DNA of 64,000 bases, taken from Burkholderiales bacterium. GTDB lineage: Bacteria; Pseudomonadota; Gammaproteobacteria; Burkholderiales; Casimicrobiaceae. Shown here piece after piece: positions 32,452-42,349 of the stretch. The stretch spans positions 1 through 64,000 of the forward strand of contig JADZAQ010000051.1 in NCBI GenBank assembly GCA_020852555.1, read 5' to 3'. Under the pieces are notes generated by a model. The model was not told the origin of the DNA. It was given only the letters and a program-made list of their open reading frames with translations, and did not search any database. A program made the position numbers and the translations under genes. How positions within the stretch are numbered: the first letter of the stretch is position 1; each line of letters opens with the position of its first letter.

Positions 32452-33804
32452 ATGATGGATTCCATGTTTCGGATCGATGACGAGCGCAACGAGCCGGGTG
32501 ACCGCCCCGAACCGCCGCTCGCGCTGCCGCCGCTGCCCGCCGGCGCGCAGTACCGCTTCCACGCGATGGTCAAGGCGGTCGGCTCGCTGTGCAACCTCGA
32601 CTGCACGTACTGCTACTACCTGCACAAGCAGGATCTCCTGCGGCAGCCGAAGCAGCCCCGGATGGCCGACGGGATGCTGGCGCGGCACATCCGCCAGTAC
32701 ATCGAGGCGCAGACCGGCGACGAGGTCGTCTTCAGCTGGCAAGGCGGCGAGCCGACGATCCTCGGCGTGGACTTCTTCCGCAGGGTCGTCGAGTTGCAGG
32801 CGCGCTACCGCAAGCCCGGCCAGCGCATCGAGAACGACTTGCAGACCAACGGCACGCTGCTCGACGACGAATGGGCGGCGTTCCTCAAGGAGCATCGCTT
32901 CCTGGTGGGGCTGAGCTGCGACGGCCCGAAGGACCTGCACGACCGCCATCGCGCGACGAAGGGCGGTGCGCCGACGCACGACAAGGTGGTCGCCGCCGCG
33001 CGCCTCCTGCGCCGGCACGACATCCCCTTCGCGGTCCTGTGCGTCGTCAATCGCGACAACGCGCAGCGCCCGCTCGATGTCTATCGCTTCCTCAGCCGCG
33101 AGCTCGGCACGTGGCGCGTGCAGTTCATCCCCTGCGTCGAGCCGAAGTCGTTCCACCGCGTGGCGCCGCAGCGCTGGGATCCCGCGGCGCTGCCCATCGT
33201 CGGTACGCCGGCGGCGCGGCCCGGCAATCCCGACTCGGTGGTCACCGACTGGTCGGTCGACCCCGACGATTGGGGTGCTTTCCTGTGCGCGATCTGGGAC
33301 GACTGGTACGCGCACGACTACGGGCGCGTCTACGTCGATCTCTTCGAAACCGCAGTGGCGCAGTCGCTGGGCTTGCCGGCGCAGCGCTGCGTGAGCGCGG
33401 AGTTCTGCGGCAAGGCGCTCGCGGTCGAGCACGACGGTGACGTCTTCGCCTGCGACCACTACGTCTATCCCGAGTACCGGCTCGGCAACATCGCGGACAC
33501 CCATCTCGGGACGCTCGCCTATTCCGATGCGCAGCAGAAATTCGGCTTCGCCAAGCGCGATGCGCTGCCGACCGATTGCCGGCGCTGCCCGCACCTTCGG
33601 CTGTGCTGGGGCGAGTGCCCGAAGACGCGCTTCGTGCGCACGCGCTCGGGCGAGGCCGGGTTGAACTATCTGTGTCCCGGGTTGAAGCGCTTCTACGCGC
33701 ACATCGCGCGCGACATGCCGACGATCGTCGCGCGCATCCGGGGCGCGGTGGCGGTACGGCCGCCGTCACGCAGCGCTCCGCCATTTCGCCGGCGGACGGG
33801 GTAG
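32452..33804 (+). CDS. anaerobic sulfatase maturase-type radical SAM/SPASM protein
   Basis: CNLDCTYCYY radical SAM motif, FSWQGGEPTILG, SPASM cysteines (CGKALAVEHDGDVFACDHYVYPEYRLGNI, CRRCPHLRLCWGECPK). Confidence 0.9.
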   Translation: MMDSMFRIDDERNEPGDRPEPPLALPPLPAGAQYRFHAMVKAVGSLCNLDCTYCYYLHKQDLLRQPKQPRMADGMLARHIRQYIEAQTGDEVVFSWQGGEPTILGVDFFRRVVELQARYRKPGQRIENDLQTNGTLLDDEWAAFLKEHRFLVGLSCDGPKDLHDRHRATKGGAPTHDKVVAAARLLRRHDIPFAVLCVVNRDNAQRPLDVYRFLSRELGTWRVQFIPCVEPKSFHRVAPQRWDPAALPIVGTPAARPGNPDSVVTDWSVDPDDWGAFLCAIWDDWYAHDYGRVYVDLFETAVAQSLGLPAQRCVSAEFCGKALAVEHDGDVFACDHYVYPEYRLGNIADTHLGTLAYSDAQQKFGFAKRDALPTDCRRCPHLRLCWGECPKTRFVRTRSGEAGLNYLCPGLKRFYAHIARDMPTIVARIRGAVAVRPPSRSAPPFRRRTG

Positions 33805-33979
33805 CGCACGCGCTCGGCCCCGGGACGTCTCCCGGACGGCGCGGTGATCGTGGGGCCATCGGGCGCGATTTTCGACGACGCGCACCAATCCCCCTGACCG
33901 TATCAGGGGAAACTCCGGTACGATCCGTCGGCGGCCGGCCACGGCCGCATCGCCCCCACACCAACGAAAAGAGGCCTCC

Positions 33980-34855
33980 ATGAAGAAGCTTGCGTTCGGC
34001 GTCGCTGCGCTTGCGGTCGCGGCGAGCGGATTGACGGGATGCGCGACGAGCGGCGCGCCGGGCATCGACAACTCGTCGATCGGCCAGCCGGCGTTCCGCG
34101 AGCACAAGGCGACCTACGGGCTCGTCTACCGCCTGCCGAAGGACGTGACCGACGTCCTCGACAACAGGATCTATCCCCCGCTGCGCGAGCGGCTCATCGC
34201 GACCGGACTCGTCGCCGAGGCGCGTACCTTCAACCTCCAGCACGTGACCGTCGTGCACATCCACAACGCGGACCCGGGGACGCCGCGCCGGATGCTCGCC
34301 GCGCTGAAGAGCGTGCCGCCGGTGCTCAAGGTGACGCTCAAGAACTTCTATCTCACCGAGGCCGCCGCCGGCGCGGGCGCACCGTGGTGGTTCGACCTCG
34401 GGATCGTGAAGAGCGGCACGGGTTACGAGGATATGATGGCGTACAGCGTGGTGGCAACGGCGGCGCTCGCGCCGCTGCGCGACGGCCCGCTGCCGCGCGT
34501 CACCGGTCCCGTGTACGCGAAGATGGGCGAGGCGGCGCGCGAGCTCGTGCAGACCGTCGGTGTGAGCGGCGTCAACGTGATGAAGGACGGCAAGCCGACC
34601 TCCGCGCACAATCCGCACAACACGCTCGTCTACAGCATGACGCCGTTCGACGCGCGCATCCAGACGGCGATGAAGCCGGTGGCCGACGAGATGAACCGGG
34701 TCCTTCCCGACGGCATGACGACGGAGTTCCGCGACGTGTCGATCGTCGAGATCGGCTTCATGGGCAACGTGGTGCGCGAGTTCTACCGCATCAGCCTCGT
34801 CGATGGCTCGGCGTGGGACACGACGAGCGGCCAGGCGGTGAAGCTCGGCCAGTAG
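33980..34855 (+). CDS. putative lipoprotein with 2H-phosphoesterase-like motifs
   Basis: Signal peptide with LTGC lipobox; HVTV (res. 88) and HNTL (res. 213) motifs. Confidence 0.7.
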   Translation: MKKLAFGVAALAVAASGLTGCATSGAPGIDNSSIGQPAFREHKATYGLVYRLPKDVTDVLDNRIYPPLRERLIATGLVAEARTFNLQHVTVVHIHNADPGTPRRMLAALKSVPPVLKVTLKNFYLTEAAAGAGAPWWFDLGIVKSGTGYEDMMAYSVVATAALAPLRDGPLPRVTGPVYAKMGEAARELVQTVGVSGVNVMKDGKPTSAHNPHNTLVYSMTPFDARIQTAMKPVADEMNRVLPDGMTTEFRDVSIVEIGFMGNVVREFYRISLVDGSAWDTTSGQAVKLGQ

Positions 34856-34888
34856 CGCGTCGACGGCCGTGGGCGGCGGCCGGTCCGG

Positions 34889-35716
34889 CTACCCGCCGGA
34901 CAGGCGCCGCTCGTGGACGCCGTCCGGCCCGACCTCGAGATAGCTCCCGGTGTGGTACCAATCGGCGAGCACGATGCGCTCGCACTCGACGCCATCGACC
35001 ACGTGCAGGTGCCGCGCCGGACGGTGCGTATGGCCGTGGATCATGCGCCGGACGCCGTGCGTCCGGAAGGCGGCCGCGACGGCAGCCGGCGTCACATCCA
35101 TGATCGCATCTGACTTGCCGGCCTTGCTGGCGGCGCTTTTCCTTTGCAGCCAGCGCGCGATCTGTCGGCGCACGACGTAGGGGAGCCGCAGCAGGCGCCG
35201 TTGGGTCACCGGGTTGCGGATGCGGGCGCGGTACGCCTGGTAGTCGACGTCGTCGGTACACAGCGCGTCGCCGTGGCACAGCAGCGTGGCCACTCCGTAG
35301 AGGTCGACCACCGCGTACTCGGGCAGCAGATGGGCGCCGGTCGCCTGCGCGAAGCGTTCCCCCAGAAGGAAGTCGCGATTCCCGTGCGCGATGAACAGCG
35401 GCACGCCGGCGTCGGTGACGCCGCGCAGCGCGCGCACCACGTCGCTCACGATCGGCTCGCGCAGCTGGTCGTCGCCGACCCAGAAATCGAAGAGGTCGCC
35501 CAGCATGTACACCGCGACAGCGGCGCGCGCCGGGCCGGCGCAGAAGGCGTGGAACGCGGCGAGCGCCCGCGGCCGCGCCGCGGCGAGGTGCTGATCGGAG
35601 AGGAAGAGCGTCGAACGCGTCGCGGAAGCCTCGGTCGCCGGCGTCGCGGCGGCCGCCACTGCCGGTGGCGCCCCCACGGATCCGGGTGCCGCACCCTCCG
35701 CTGCCGCGGGCATCAT
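34889..35716 (-). CDS. lpxH: UDP-2,3-diacylglucosamine diphosphatase
   Basis: FLSDQHL, LGDLFDFWVGDD, HGNRDFLLG, IHGHTHRPA. Confidence 0.93.
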   Translation of the reverse strand: MMPAAAEGAAPGSVGAPPAVAAAATPATEASATRSTLFLSDQHLAAARPRALAAFHAFCAGPARAAVAVYMLGDLFDFWVGDDQLREPIVSDVVRALRGVTDAGVPLFIAHGNRDFLLGERFAQATGAHLLPEYAVVDLYGVATLLCHGDALCTDDVDYQAYRARIRNPVTQRRLLRLPYVVRRQIARWLQRKSAASKAGKSDAIMDVTPAAVAAAFRTHGVRRMIHGHTHRPARHLHVVDGVECERIVLADWYHTGSYLEVGPDGVHERRLSGG

Positions 35717-35755
35717 CTCGTCGCAATGCGCGCCGCGCGGCCGGGTCGCGGCGCG

Positions 35756-36256
35756 CTAGGAAATCTCCGCCGCCTTCACGATCAACACGTCCTCCTTGGG
35801 CACGTTCTGGTGGGCCCCGGCGTTGCCGGTGGGAACACCCTCGATCGCATCGACCACGTCCTGGCCGGCGACGACTTTGCCGAAGACGCAGTATCCCCAG
35901 CCGTTGGGCGACGGCGCCTTGTAATCGAGGAAGTCGTTGTCGGCGACGTTGATGAAGAACTGTGCGGTCGCGGAGTGCGGTTCGGAGGTGCGCGCCATCG
36001 CCACGCTGTACTTCCTGTTCTTGAGGCCGTTGGTCGCTTCGTTGGCGATCGGCGGCCGGGTGGGCTTTTGCGTGAGGCCGGGCGCCATGCCCCCACCCTG
36101 GATCATGAAGCCGCCGATCACGCGGTGGAACACGGTGTCGTCGTAGTGTCCGTCGCGCACGTAACGGAGGAAATTCTCGACCGTCGCGGGGGCGTTCTCG
36201 GCATCGAGCTCGAGCTGGATGTCACCCTTGCTCGTCTTCAGCAGTACCTTGCTCAT
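35756..36256 (-). CDS. ppiB: cyclophilin-type peptidylprolyl isomerase (cytoplasmic)
   Basis: [33 protein letters not shown]. Confidence 0.93.
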   Translation of the reverse strand: MSKVLLKTSKGDIQLELDAENAPATVENFLRYVRDGHYDDTVFHRVIGGFMIQGGGMAPGLTQKPTRPPIANEATNGLKNRKYSVAMARTSEPHSATAQFFINVADNDFLDYKAPSPNGWGYCVFGKVVAGQDVVDAIEGVPTGNAGAHQNVPKEDVLIVKAAEIS

Positions 36257-36369
36257 GATGATGCGCTTCCTTTCGCTGCACTCACGTTTGGGCGCCGGGT
36301 GGCGCACGTGGATCGATGACGGGCGCGGCGCGCCGGGATCGCCAGCGGCGCCGTTCCGTCACCGTCTCG

Positions 36370-36957
36370 TCAGCCGCCGACGACCTTGGCAGCCTTGATC
36401 ACGACCAGCGTGCTCGGCACGTCGGCCGGGTTGATGCCCGGCGGCACCGGGGCGGCGGCGCCCTTCGGCGCCTTGGCGATCTTGGTGACGACGTCCATGC
36501 CGGCGACCACCTTGCCGAATACGGTGTATCCGGGATTGCCCGGCGCGTAGTCGAGGCGCTGATTGTTGCCGACGTTGATGAAGAACTGCGACGTGGCGGA
36601 ATTGGGGTCGCTCGTGCGCGCCATGGCGATGGTGCCGGGAACGTTCGACAGCCCCGCCTTGGCGGAACCTTCCGATTCGATCGGGATCGGCGGGCGGGTG
36701 GGTTTCTGGCTGAATTCCGGAGTGAAGCCGCCGCCCTGGATCATGAAGCCGTCGATCACCCGGTGGAACTGGGTGCCGACGTAATGTCCACTCTTCACGT
36801 AATCGAGGAAGTTGGCGACGGTCTTGGGCGCGGCCTCGGGGAAGAGCTCGACCTTGATCACGCCTGCCGTGGTGTCGAGCTCGACCACCGGGTTGGCGGC
36901 CGCGGCGGCTCCGGCGACCAATGCGAAGGCGAGCGCGGTGACGATTCTTTGCAGCAT
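36370..36957 (-). CDS. ppiA: cyclophilin-type peptidylprolyl isomerase with signal peptide
   Basis: MLQRIVTALAFALVAGAAAAA signal; [15 protein letters not shown]. Confidence 0.92.
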   Translation of the reverse strand: MLQRIVTALAFALVAGAAAAANPVVELDTTAGVIKVELFPEAAPKTVANFLDYVKSGHYVGTQFHRVIDGFMIQGGGFTPEFSQKPTRPPIPIESEGSAKAGLSNVPGTIAMARTSDPNSATSQFFINVGNNQRLDYAPGNPGYTVFGKVVAGMDVVTKIAKAPKGAAAPVPPGINPADVPSTLVVIKAAKVVGG

Positions 36958-36988
36958 GGGTTTCTCCTGGCGGGTGGACCGCAACGGA

Positions 36989-37651
36989 TCACTTCGAGGG
37001 GGCGGCCGGCGCCGCACTCGACGGTGGGGCCGCGACGATGGGCGGCGTGGTCGCCGACGGCGGGGCGAGCGCCTCGCGCACGAGCTTCAGCTTGACGGGC
37101 GCGGTCTTGTTGCGGACATCGTGCGCGATGGCCTTCTCGTAGGCGACCGCCGCGAGTTGCGCGTGGATGTCACCCAGGTTCTCGTACGCGACCGCGTAAT
37201 CGGGGGCGGCGGCGATCGCCGTCTCGAGCTCGGCGCGGGCGAGTTCGTATTCGCCCTTCTGCGCGAGGAGCACCGCGAGGTTGTTGTGCGGCTCGGGCAA
37301 CTCGGGGTACTCGGCGATGATGCCGCGGTACGTCGCGATCGCCTCGTCGGTCTTGCCCGAATCGGCGAGCGCCAGCCCCTTGAGGAAGCGTGCCTGCGGC
37401 TCACGCGGCCGCTCGGCGGTGAGCTGGTCCAGGATCTCGATCGCCGCTGCGTACTGCTTGTCGTCGATGCGGGCGCGCGCGACCTTCAGCGATTCGGCGT
37501 ATGCCTTGCGGCCTGCCTCGGTGAGCTCGCGGGGAATCGCGACGGCGGCATCCGGCGCCGCCGCGGGCGGCGCTGGCGGTGCGGACTGCGCGGCGGCGAT
37601 CGCCGCGACGAGGCACTGGAAGGCGAGGAAGAACGCAACGAGGCGGCGCAT
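36989..37651 (-). CDS. exported TPR-repeat protein
   Basis: Signal peptide; TPR motifs (PEPHNNLAVLLAQKGEYELARAELETAIAAAPDYAVAYENLGDIH). Confidence 0.82.
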   Translation of the reverse strand: MRRLVAFFLAFQCLVAAIAAAQSAPPAPPAAAPDAAVAIPRELTEAGRKAYAESLKVARARIDDKQYAAAIEILDQLTAERPREPQARFLKGLALADSGKTDEAIATYRGIIAEYPELPEPHNNLAVLLAQKGEYELARAELETAIAAAPDYAVAYENLGDIHAQLAAVAYEKAIAHDVRNKTAPVKLKLVREALAPPSATTPPIVAAPPSSAAPAAPSK

Positions 37652-37710
37652 GGAGCCCGCGATTCTAGCAGCCCGCCAGGTGACTGCCCGGACGACCATC
37701 CCCGGCGCGC

Positions 37711-38544
37711 TCAGGCGCTGCGCAGCCGCGTCGCGGTGGCGTCGATGAGGCGACGGGCAATCGACACGCTCATCGGGAGCTTGGGCAGCGCGTCGACGGG
37801 GAACCAGCGCGCCTCGGCGATCTCCTCGTCCTCGAGGTGGATGTCGCCACCTGCGTAGGTGGCGGTGAAGGCGATCATGAGCGAGTGCGGGAACGCCCAT
37901 GATTGGCTCGCGAAATAGGTGATGTCGGTCACGTCGAGACCGACCTCCTCGTGTACCTCGCGGCGAACGCAATCCTCGATCGTTTCGCCGGGCTCGACGA
38001 ATCCGGCGAGCGCGCTGAACATGCCGGGAGCGAAGCGGTGCGCCCGTGCGAGGAGGAGTTCCCGGCCACGGGTGACGAGGACCATCATCGCCGGCGAGAT
38101 GCGCGGGTATGCGACGAGGCCGCAGGCCGGGCACTCCTTCGCGCGCTCGTGGCCGCGGGGGTGTACCGGCGTGCCGCAGCGGCCGCAGTAGCGGTGATTG
38201 CGATCGAAGTCGACGATCTGGAAGGCCCGCGCGGCCAGCGCCAGGAGTTCCTCGGGTACCTTGAAGAAGAGCGCGCGCAAGCCGACGAAGCGCATGCCCG
38301 CGGGTTCCGGTGCGTCGTCGCGCAGGTCGAGCGCCACGCAGGCGCAACTGCCGAGCGAACCGAGAAAGTGGAGGTTTCCGGTCACCCCGACGGCGTCGAG
38401 TTCGCCGCGGCGCGGCAGGACGAGCGCCTGCGCGTCGGGTGTGCGCACCAGCACCTGGTCGCCGCGGAACGCGAAGGCGTAGGCATCGTCCGCCATCGAG
38501 ACGGGCAGATCGTGCGCGGCAGTGAAACCGGACGGGGTGAACAT
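37711..38544 (-). CDS. nudC: NAD+ diphosphatase / RNA deNADding NUDIX hydrolase
   Basis: Zn ribbon YCGRCGTPVHPRGHERAKECPACGLVAYPR, Nudix box GFVEPGETIEDCVRREVHEEVGLD. Confidence 0.93.
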   Translation of the reverse strand: MFTPSGFTAAHDLPVSMADDAYAFAFRGDQVLVRTPDAQALVLPRRGELDAVGVTGNLHFLGSLGSCACVALDLRDDAPEPAGMRFVGLRALFFKVPEELLALAARAFQIVDFDRNHRYCGRCGTPVHPRGHERAKECPACGLVAYPRISPAMMVLVTRGRELLLARAHRFAPGMFSALAGFVEPGETIEDCVRREVHEEVGLDVTDITYFASQSWAFPHSLMIAFTATYAGGDIHLEDEEIAEARWFPVDALPKLPMSVSIARRLIDATATRLRSA

Positions 38545-38704
38545 GACCGTGCATTATCGACCCGTCGCGGCAGCGGGCGGTGCTGCGGTGGCAACTTGCG
38601 GCGCCGTCGCCGTCGTCCGGGCGCCGCTACGCGACCGGGCACGCACGTGGCGATGGATGGACGCGGTGAGTGCCGACGCGGCCATCCGCCGCCGAGCCGC
38701 ACCG

Positions 38705-39613
38705 CTACGGTGCGGCAGCCTTGCCGCGCAGCCGGATCTGGTTGGGCAGCGGCATCGAGCGTTGCAGCACCTCCTGCGACAGCCAGATCGCCGAACGGCG
38801 CGCGCGCTCGCAGACGACGGGTGGCGGGAGCTGGGCGTAGTCGTCGTTGACGACCTCGAAACTGTAGTCGCCGCGATAGCCGATGGCGTCGAGGCGGGTC
38901 ACGAGCTCGGCGAGCGCGTCGCTGTGCACCCCCTCGCCGGGAAAGACGCTGTAGTGTCGCGCGGTATCGATGCGCTCTTCCACGCTGCGCGCCTCCGGCC
39001 ACATGAAGTCGGCGAGGCGCACGAGGAAGACCTTGTCGGCCGCGAGCAGGTCGAGGTCGTCGAGCGACGACTCGGCAGCAAAGGCGTGGAACGAATCGAT
39101 GCCGATACCGAGGTTGGGTGCGTTCGCGCCGCAGACGATGTCCCAGGCGTCGGGGAACTCGCGTACCGTGCGGCCCCAGGAGAGCGCCTCGTAGACGATG
39201 CGGATGCCGAACGGCACGGCCAGCATCGCGAGCTTGCGCAGGTCGCGGGCGAGAGCGTCGGGATCGGTGGTGGTGTGCGTCGACGTCGACGACGCCACGA
39301 CGAGCACGCGCGAGCCGATCGCGTTGCACATGTCGAGCATCGCCTTCGCGATGTCGATCTTGTAGGTGTGCAGGCGGCCGGACAGGCCCTCGAAGTCGCG
39401 CAGCACCTGGAACCCGGTCACGCGCAAGCCACTGGCGCGGATGAGCCGGGCGGCGGCATCGACCCCGCCGGGGTGCCCCGCGATGTCGCTTGCCGAGACC
39501 ATGACCTGCGCGAATCCGGCGTCGCGAATCGCCGCGAGCTTCGCCGCGAGCGGACCGGCGAGCGACACCGTGTCCATCCCGAAGTCGTCGAAGTTGATGG
39601 GCGCGGCATCCAT
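38705..39613 (-). CDS. sugar phosphate isomerase/epimerase-type TIM barrel (3-dehydroshikimate dehydratase-like)
   Basis: RVLVVASSTSTHTT, RIVYEALSWGRTVREFPDAW, GIGIDSFHAFA; adjacent HPPD-like VOC gene. Confidence 0.75.
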   Translation of the reverse strand: MDAAPINFDDFGMDTVSLAGPLAAKLAAIRDAGFAQVMVSASDIAGHPGGVDAAARLIRASGLRVTGFQVLRDFEGLSGRLHTYKIDIAKAMLDMCNAIGSRVLVVASSTSTHTTTDPDALARDLRKLAMLAVPFGIRIVYEALSWGRTVREFPDAWDIVCGANAPNLGIGIDSFHAFAAESSLDDLDLLAADKVFLVRLADFMWPEARSVEERIDTARHYSVFPGEGVHSDALAELVTRLDAIGYRGDYSFEVVNDDYAQLPPPVVCERARRSAIWLSQEVLQRSMPLPNQIRLRGKAAAP

Positions 39614-39621
39614 GGCGCTGC

Positions 39622-40542
39622 CTACGCCGTGCGCTCGTCGTGCACGAGCTCGAACATCACGCCACCCAGCCGGCTCTCGGTGAGCGCGCCGCGCGCGTTG
39701 GAATGGACGTCCCCGGATTCGATGAAGCTCACTCCCCGGGCGCGCAGGAGCGCCACGGCCTCGAGCACGTCGGGAACGCCGAATCCCACCCGGTGCAGCG
39801 TCTCCTCGGGCTCGACGTCGAGGATCCCGGGCTTGGGCTCGATCAGTTGCAGGAAGAAGCTGCCGTCGGGACTCTTCAGGATGCGTCCCTTCGGCAGGAT
39901 GCCGTAGCGCTCGTCGTCGGGCAGGGCGCGAAAGCCGAAGAGCTCGCCGTAGAACTCGGTCCAGTCCTCCATGCGCTCGGCGCCGATGTACTGCACGATG
40001 CCGAACCAGCGCATGCCGGCGAGCGCGGGAGGGTGCGGGTCGACCGTGGGGATCAGCGTGAAATCGACGTCGTAGATCGAGAACTCGCGATAGCGGTCGA
40101 CGAAGTAGATCCGCGATGCGCCCACGCCGTGGATCGCCGGGATGTTGAGCTCCATGACTTCCACGTGCGTGGGCACCGCCCACGCCCCGGCCTCGACGAC
40201 GTGGCGGTACGCCGCGGCGGCGTCGCGCACGCGCAGCGCGACGGCCGCGATGACCGGCGTCTCGCGCGGCTGCACCGCGCGCGGCCGCGGGGTCGCGTGC
40301 GCATTGACGATCACGTTCATGCCACCCTGCCGGTACAGCAGCACTTCGCGCGAGCGATGGCGCGCGATCGGATGGAAGCCCATCGTCTCCAGCACCTGGC
40401 CCAGCGCCTGCGGCTTGCTGGTCGCGTACTCGATGAACTCGATGCCGTCGATGCCGAGCGGATTGCTGGCATCGACGATCTGCTCGCGGTCGGAAGCGAC
40501 CGTCGCGGGCGCGGTGGTGGCTGAAGACGTCATTGCGGACAA
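39622..40542 (-). CDS. VOC/4-hydroxyphenylpyruvate dioxygenase-like protein
   Basis: NPLGIDGIEFIEYATSKPQALGQVLETMGFHPIARHRSREVLLYRQGGMNVIVN; VMFELV. Confidence 0.78.
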   Translation of the reverse strand: MSAMTSSATTAPATVASDREQIVDASNPLGIDGIEFIEYATSKPQALGQVLETMGFHPIARHRSREVLLYRQGGMNVIVNAHATPRPRAVQPRETPVIAAVALRVRDAAAAYRHVVEAGAWAVPTHVEVMELNIPAIHGVGASRIYFVDRYREFSIYDVDFTLIPTVDPHPPALAGMRWFGIVQYIGAERMEDWTEFYGELFGFRALPDDERYGILPKGRILKSPDGSFFLQLIEPKPGILDVEPEETLHRVGFGVPDVLEAVALLRARGVSFIESGDVHSNARGALTESRLGGVMFELVHDERTA

Positions 40543-40575
40543 CCTCCTCGCGCTATTGTGGCACGGTGGCCCCGT

Positions 40576-41067
40576 TCAGCGGGCGAACACGCCCGGAAAC
40601 ACCCAGAGCAGCGCGCTCGTCATGACCACGTAGCGCGCGAGCTTGCCGATCGCCATGTAGCCGACGCAGGGCCAGAACGCGAGGTGGAGCCAGCCGGCCA
40701 CCGCGCACAACGGATCGCCGACCAGCGGCAGCCAGGACAGCAGGCAGGCCTTGGGACCGAAGCGCTCGAGCCAGCGCAGCGCGTGCGCGTGCATCGTGGT
40801 GCGCTCCTGACGCACGAGGCGCACGTACGCGCGCTCCGCGCCGTAGCCCATCGCGTAGGTCACCACGCCCCCCAACGTGTTGCCGGCGGTGGCGACGAGG
40901 ATCGCCGGCCAGAAGAGGTCGGGATTGAGCTTGACGAGGCCGAACACGGCGGGCTCCGAGCCGAGCGGCAGGAGCGTCGCCGAGACGAAGGCGACGACGA
41001 AGACCGTCGACAGCCCGAACTTGGGCAGCGCCAGCGCATCGAGCAGCGTGCCGAGCCAAGCTTCCAT
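40576..41067 (-). CDS. YqaA/DedA-family (SNARE-associated/VTT) membrane protein
   Basis: FVSATLLPLGSEPAVFGLVKLNPDLFWPAILVATAGNTLGGVVTYAMG. Confidence 0.85.
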   Translation of the reverse strand: MEAWLGTLLDALALPKFGLSTVFVVAFVSATLLPLGSEPAVFGLVKLNPDLFWPAILVATAGNTLGGVVTYAMGYGAERAYVRLVRQERTTMHAHALRWLERFGPKACLLSWLPLVGDPLCAVAGWLHLAFWPCVGYMAIGKLARYVVMTSALLWVFPGVFAR

Positions 41068-41166
41068 GGCCGCGATGATAGCGGCGGCGGCGGCGACGGC
41101 CGTGGCGGATCCCGCGCATCACGTATAATTCCTTGATTCGACGCGAGGAAATGCAGGACACCGACC

Positions 41167-42271
41167 ATGGAAGCCGACCGGATCAACCTCATCTCCAACA
41201 CGCTCGCCGACCTCATGCAGAGGGCGGCCGAGTTGCGGAGGTATCTTTGACTTCGATGTGAAATCGGAGCGGCTCGCCGTCGTCTCGCGCGAGCTCGAGG
41301 ATCCCACGGTCTGGGACGATCCCGAGCGTGCGCAGGCGCTCGGCAAGGAGAAGAAGGAACTCGACGGCATCGTCGGCACGATCGTCGAACTGGAAGCGGG
41401 TCTGGGCGACAGTCGCGACCTCTTCGACCTCGCGAGGTCCGAGGCCGACGACGACACCATGCTCGCGATCGAGGAAGACGCCGCGCGACTGGCCGGCATC
41501 GTGGAGAACCTCGAATTCCGTCGGATGTTCGACGACCCGATGGATCCGGCGAATTGCTTCATCGACATCCAGGCGGGCAGCGGCGGCACCGAGGCGCAGG
41601 ACTGGGCGGCGATGCTGCTGCGCATGTATCTGAAGTACTGCGAGCGCAAGGGCTACCGGACCGAGCTCCTCGAGGAGTCGCCCGGCGACGTCGCCGGCAT
41701 CAAGAGCGCATCGATCAAGGTCGAAGGCGAGTACGCGTACGGCTACCTGCGCACCGAGGTCGGCGTGCACCGTCTCGTGCGCAAGAGCCCGTTCGACTCG
41801 AACGCGCGGCGGCATACGTCGTTCGCGAGCGTGTTCGTCTATCCCGAGGTCGACGATTCGATCGAGATCGACATCAATCCGGCGGACCTGCGCATCGACA
41901 CCTTTCGCGCCTCGGGCGCGGGCGGCCAGCACATCAACAAGACCGACTCCGCGGTGCGCATCACGCACCTGCCCACCGACATCGTGGTGCAGTGCCAGAA
42001 CGACCGCTCGCAGCATCGCAACCGCGCCGAGGCGATGCAGATGCTGAAGTCGAAGCTCTACGAGCTCGAGATGCGCAAGCGCCGCGAAGCGCAGCAGAAG
42101 CTCGAGGACAGCAAGACCGATATCGGCTGGGGGCACCAGATCAGGAGTTACGTGCTCGACCAGTCGCGGATCAAGGACCTGCGCACCAACTACGAGGTCG
42201 GCGACACGCAGCGCGTGCTCGACGGCGATCTCGAGCCGTTCATCGCGGCGAGCCTGAAGCAGGGCGTGTAG
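41167..42271 (+). CDS. prfB: peptide chain release factor 2, with programmed +1 frameshift
   Basis: [30 protein letters not shown] ends at CTT-TGA (41245-41250) with GGAGG at 41237-41241; +1 frame continues [16 protein letters not shown]...; [16 protein letters not shown]. Confidence 0.96.
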
Positions 42272-42349
42272 CGCGGCGCACGCGCGGGCAGGCTTTCCGC
42301 GCGCGCTTCGCGGCGCGACCTATCCTCCATTCCCCATCCCTCATTGCCC

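Noticed and set aside
31087-33702. 871-aa minus-strand ORF
   Set aside because: Antisense to the AnSME-like and TM-protein genes; composition-driven, no recognisable motifs
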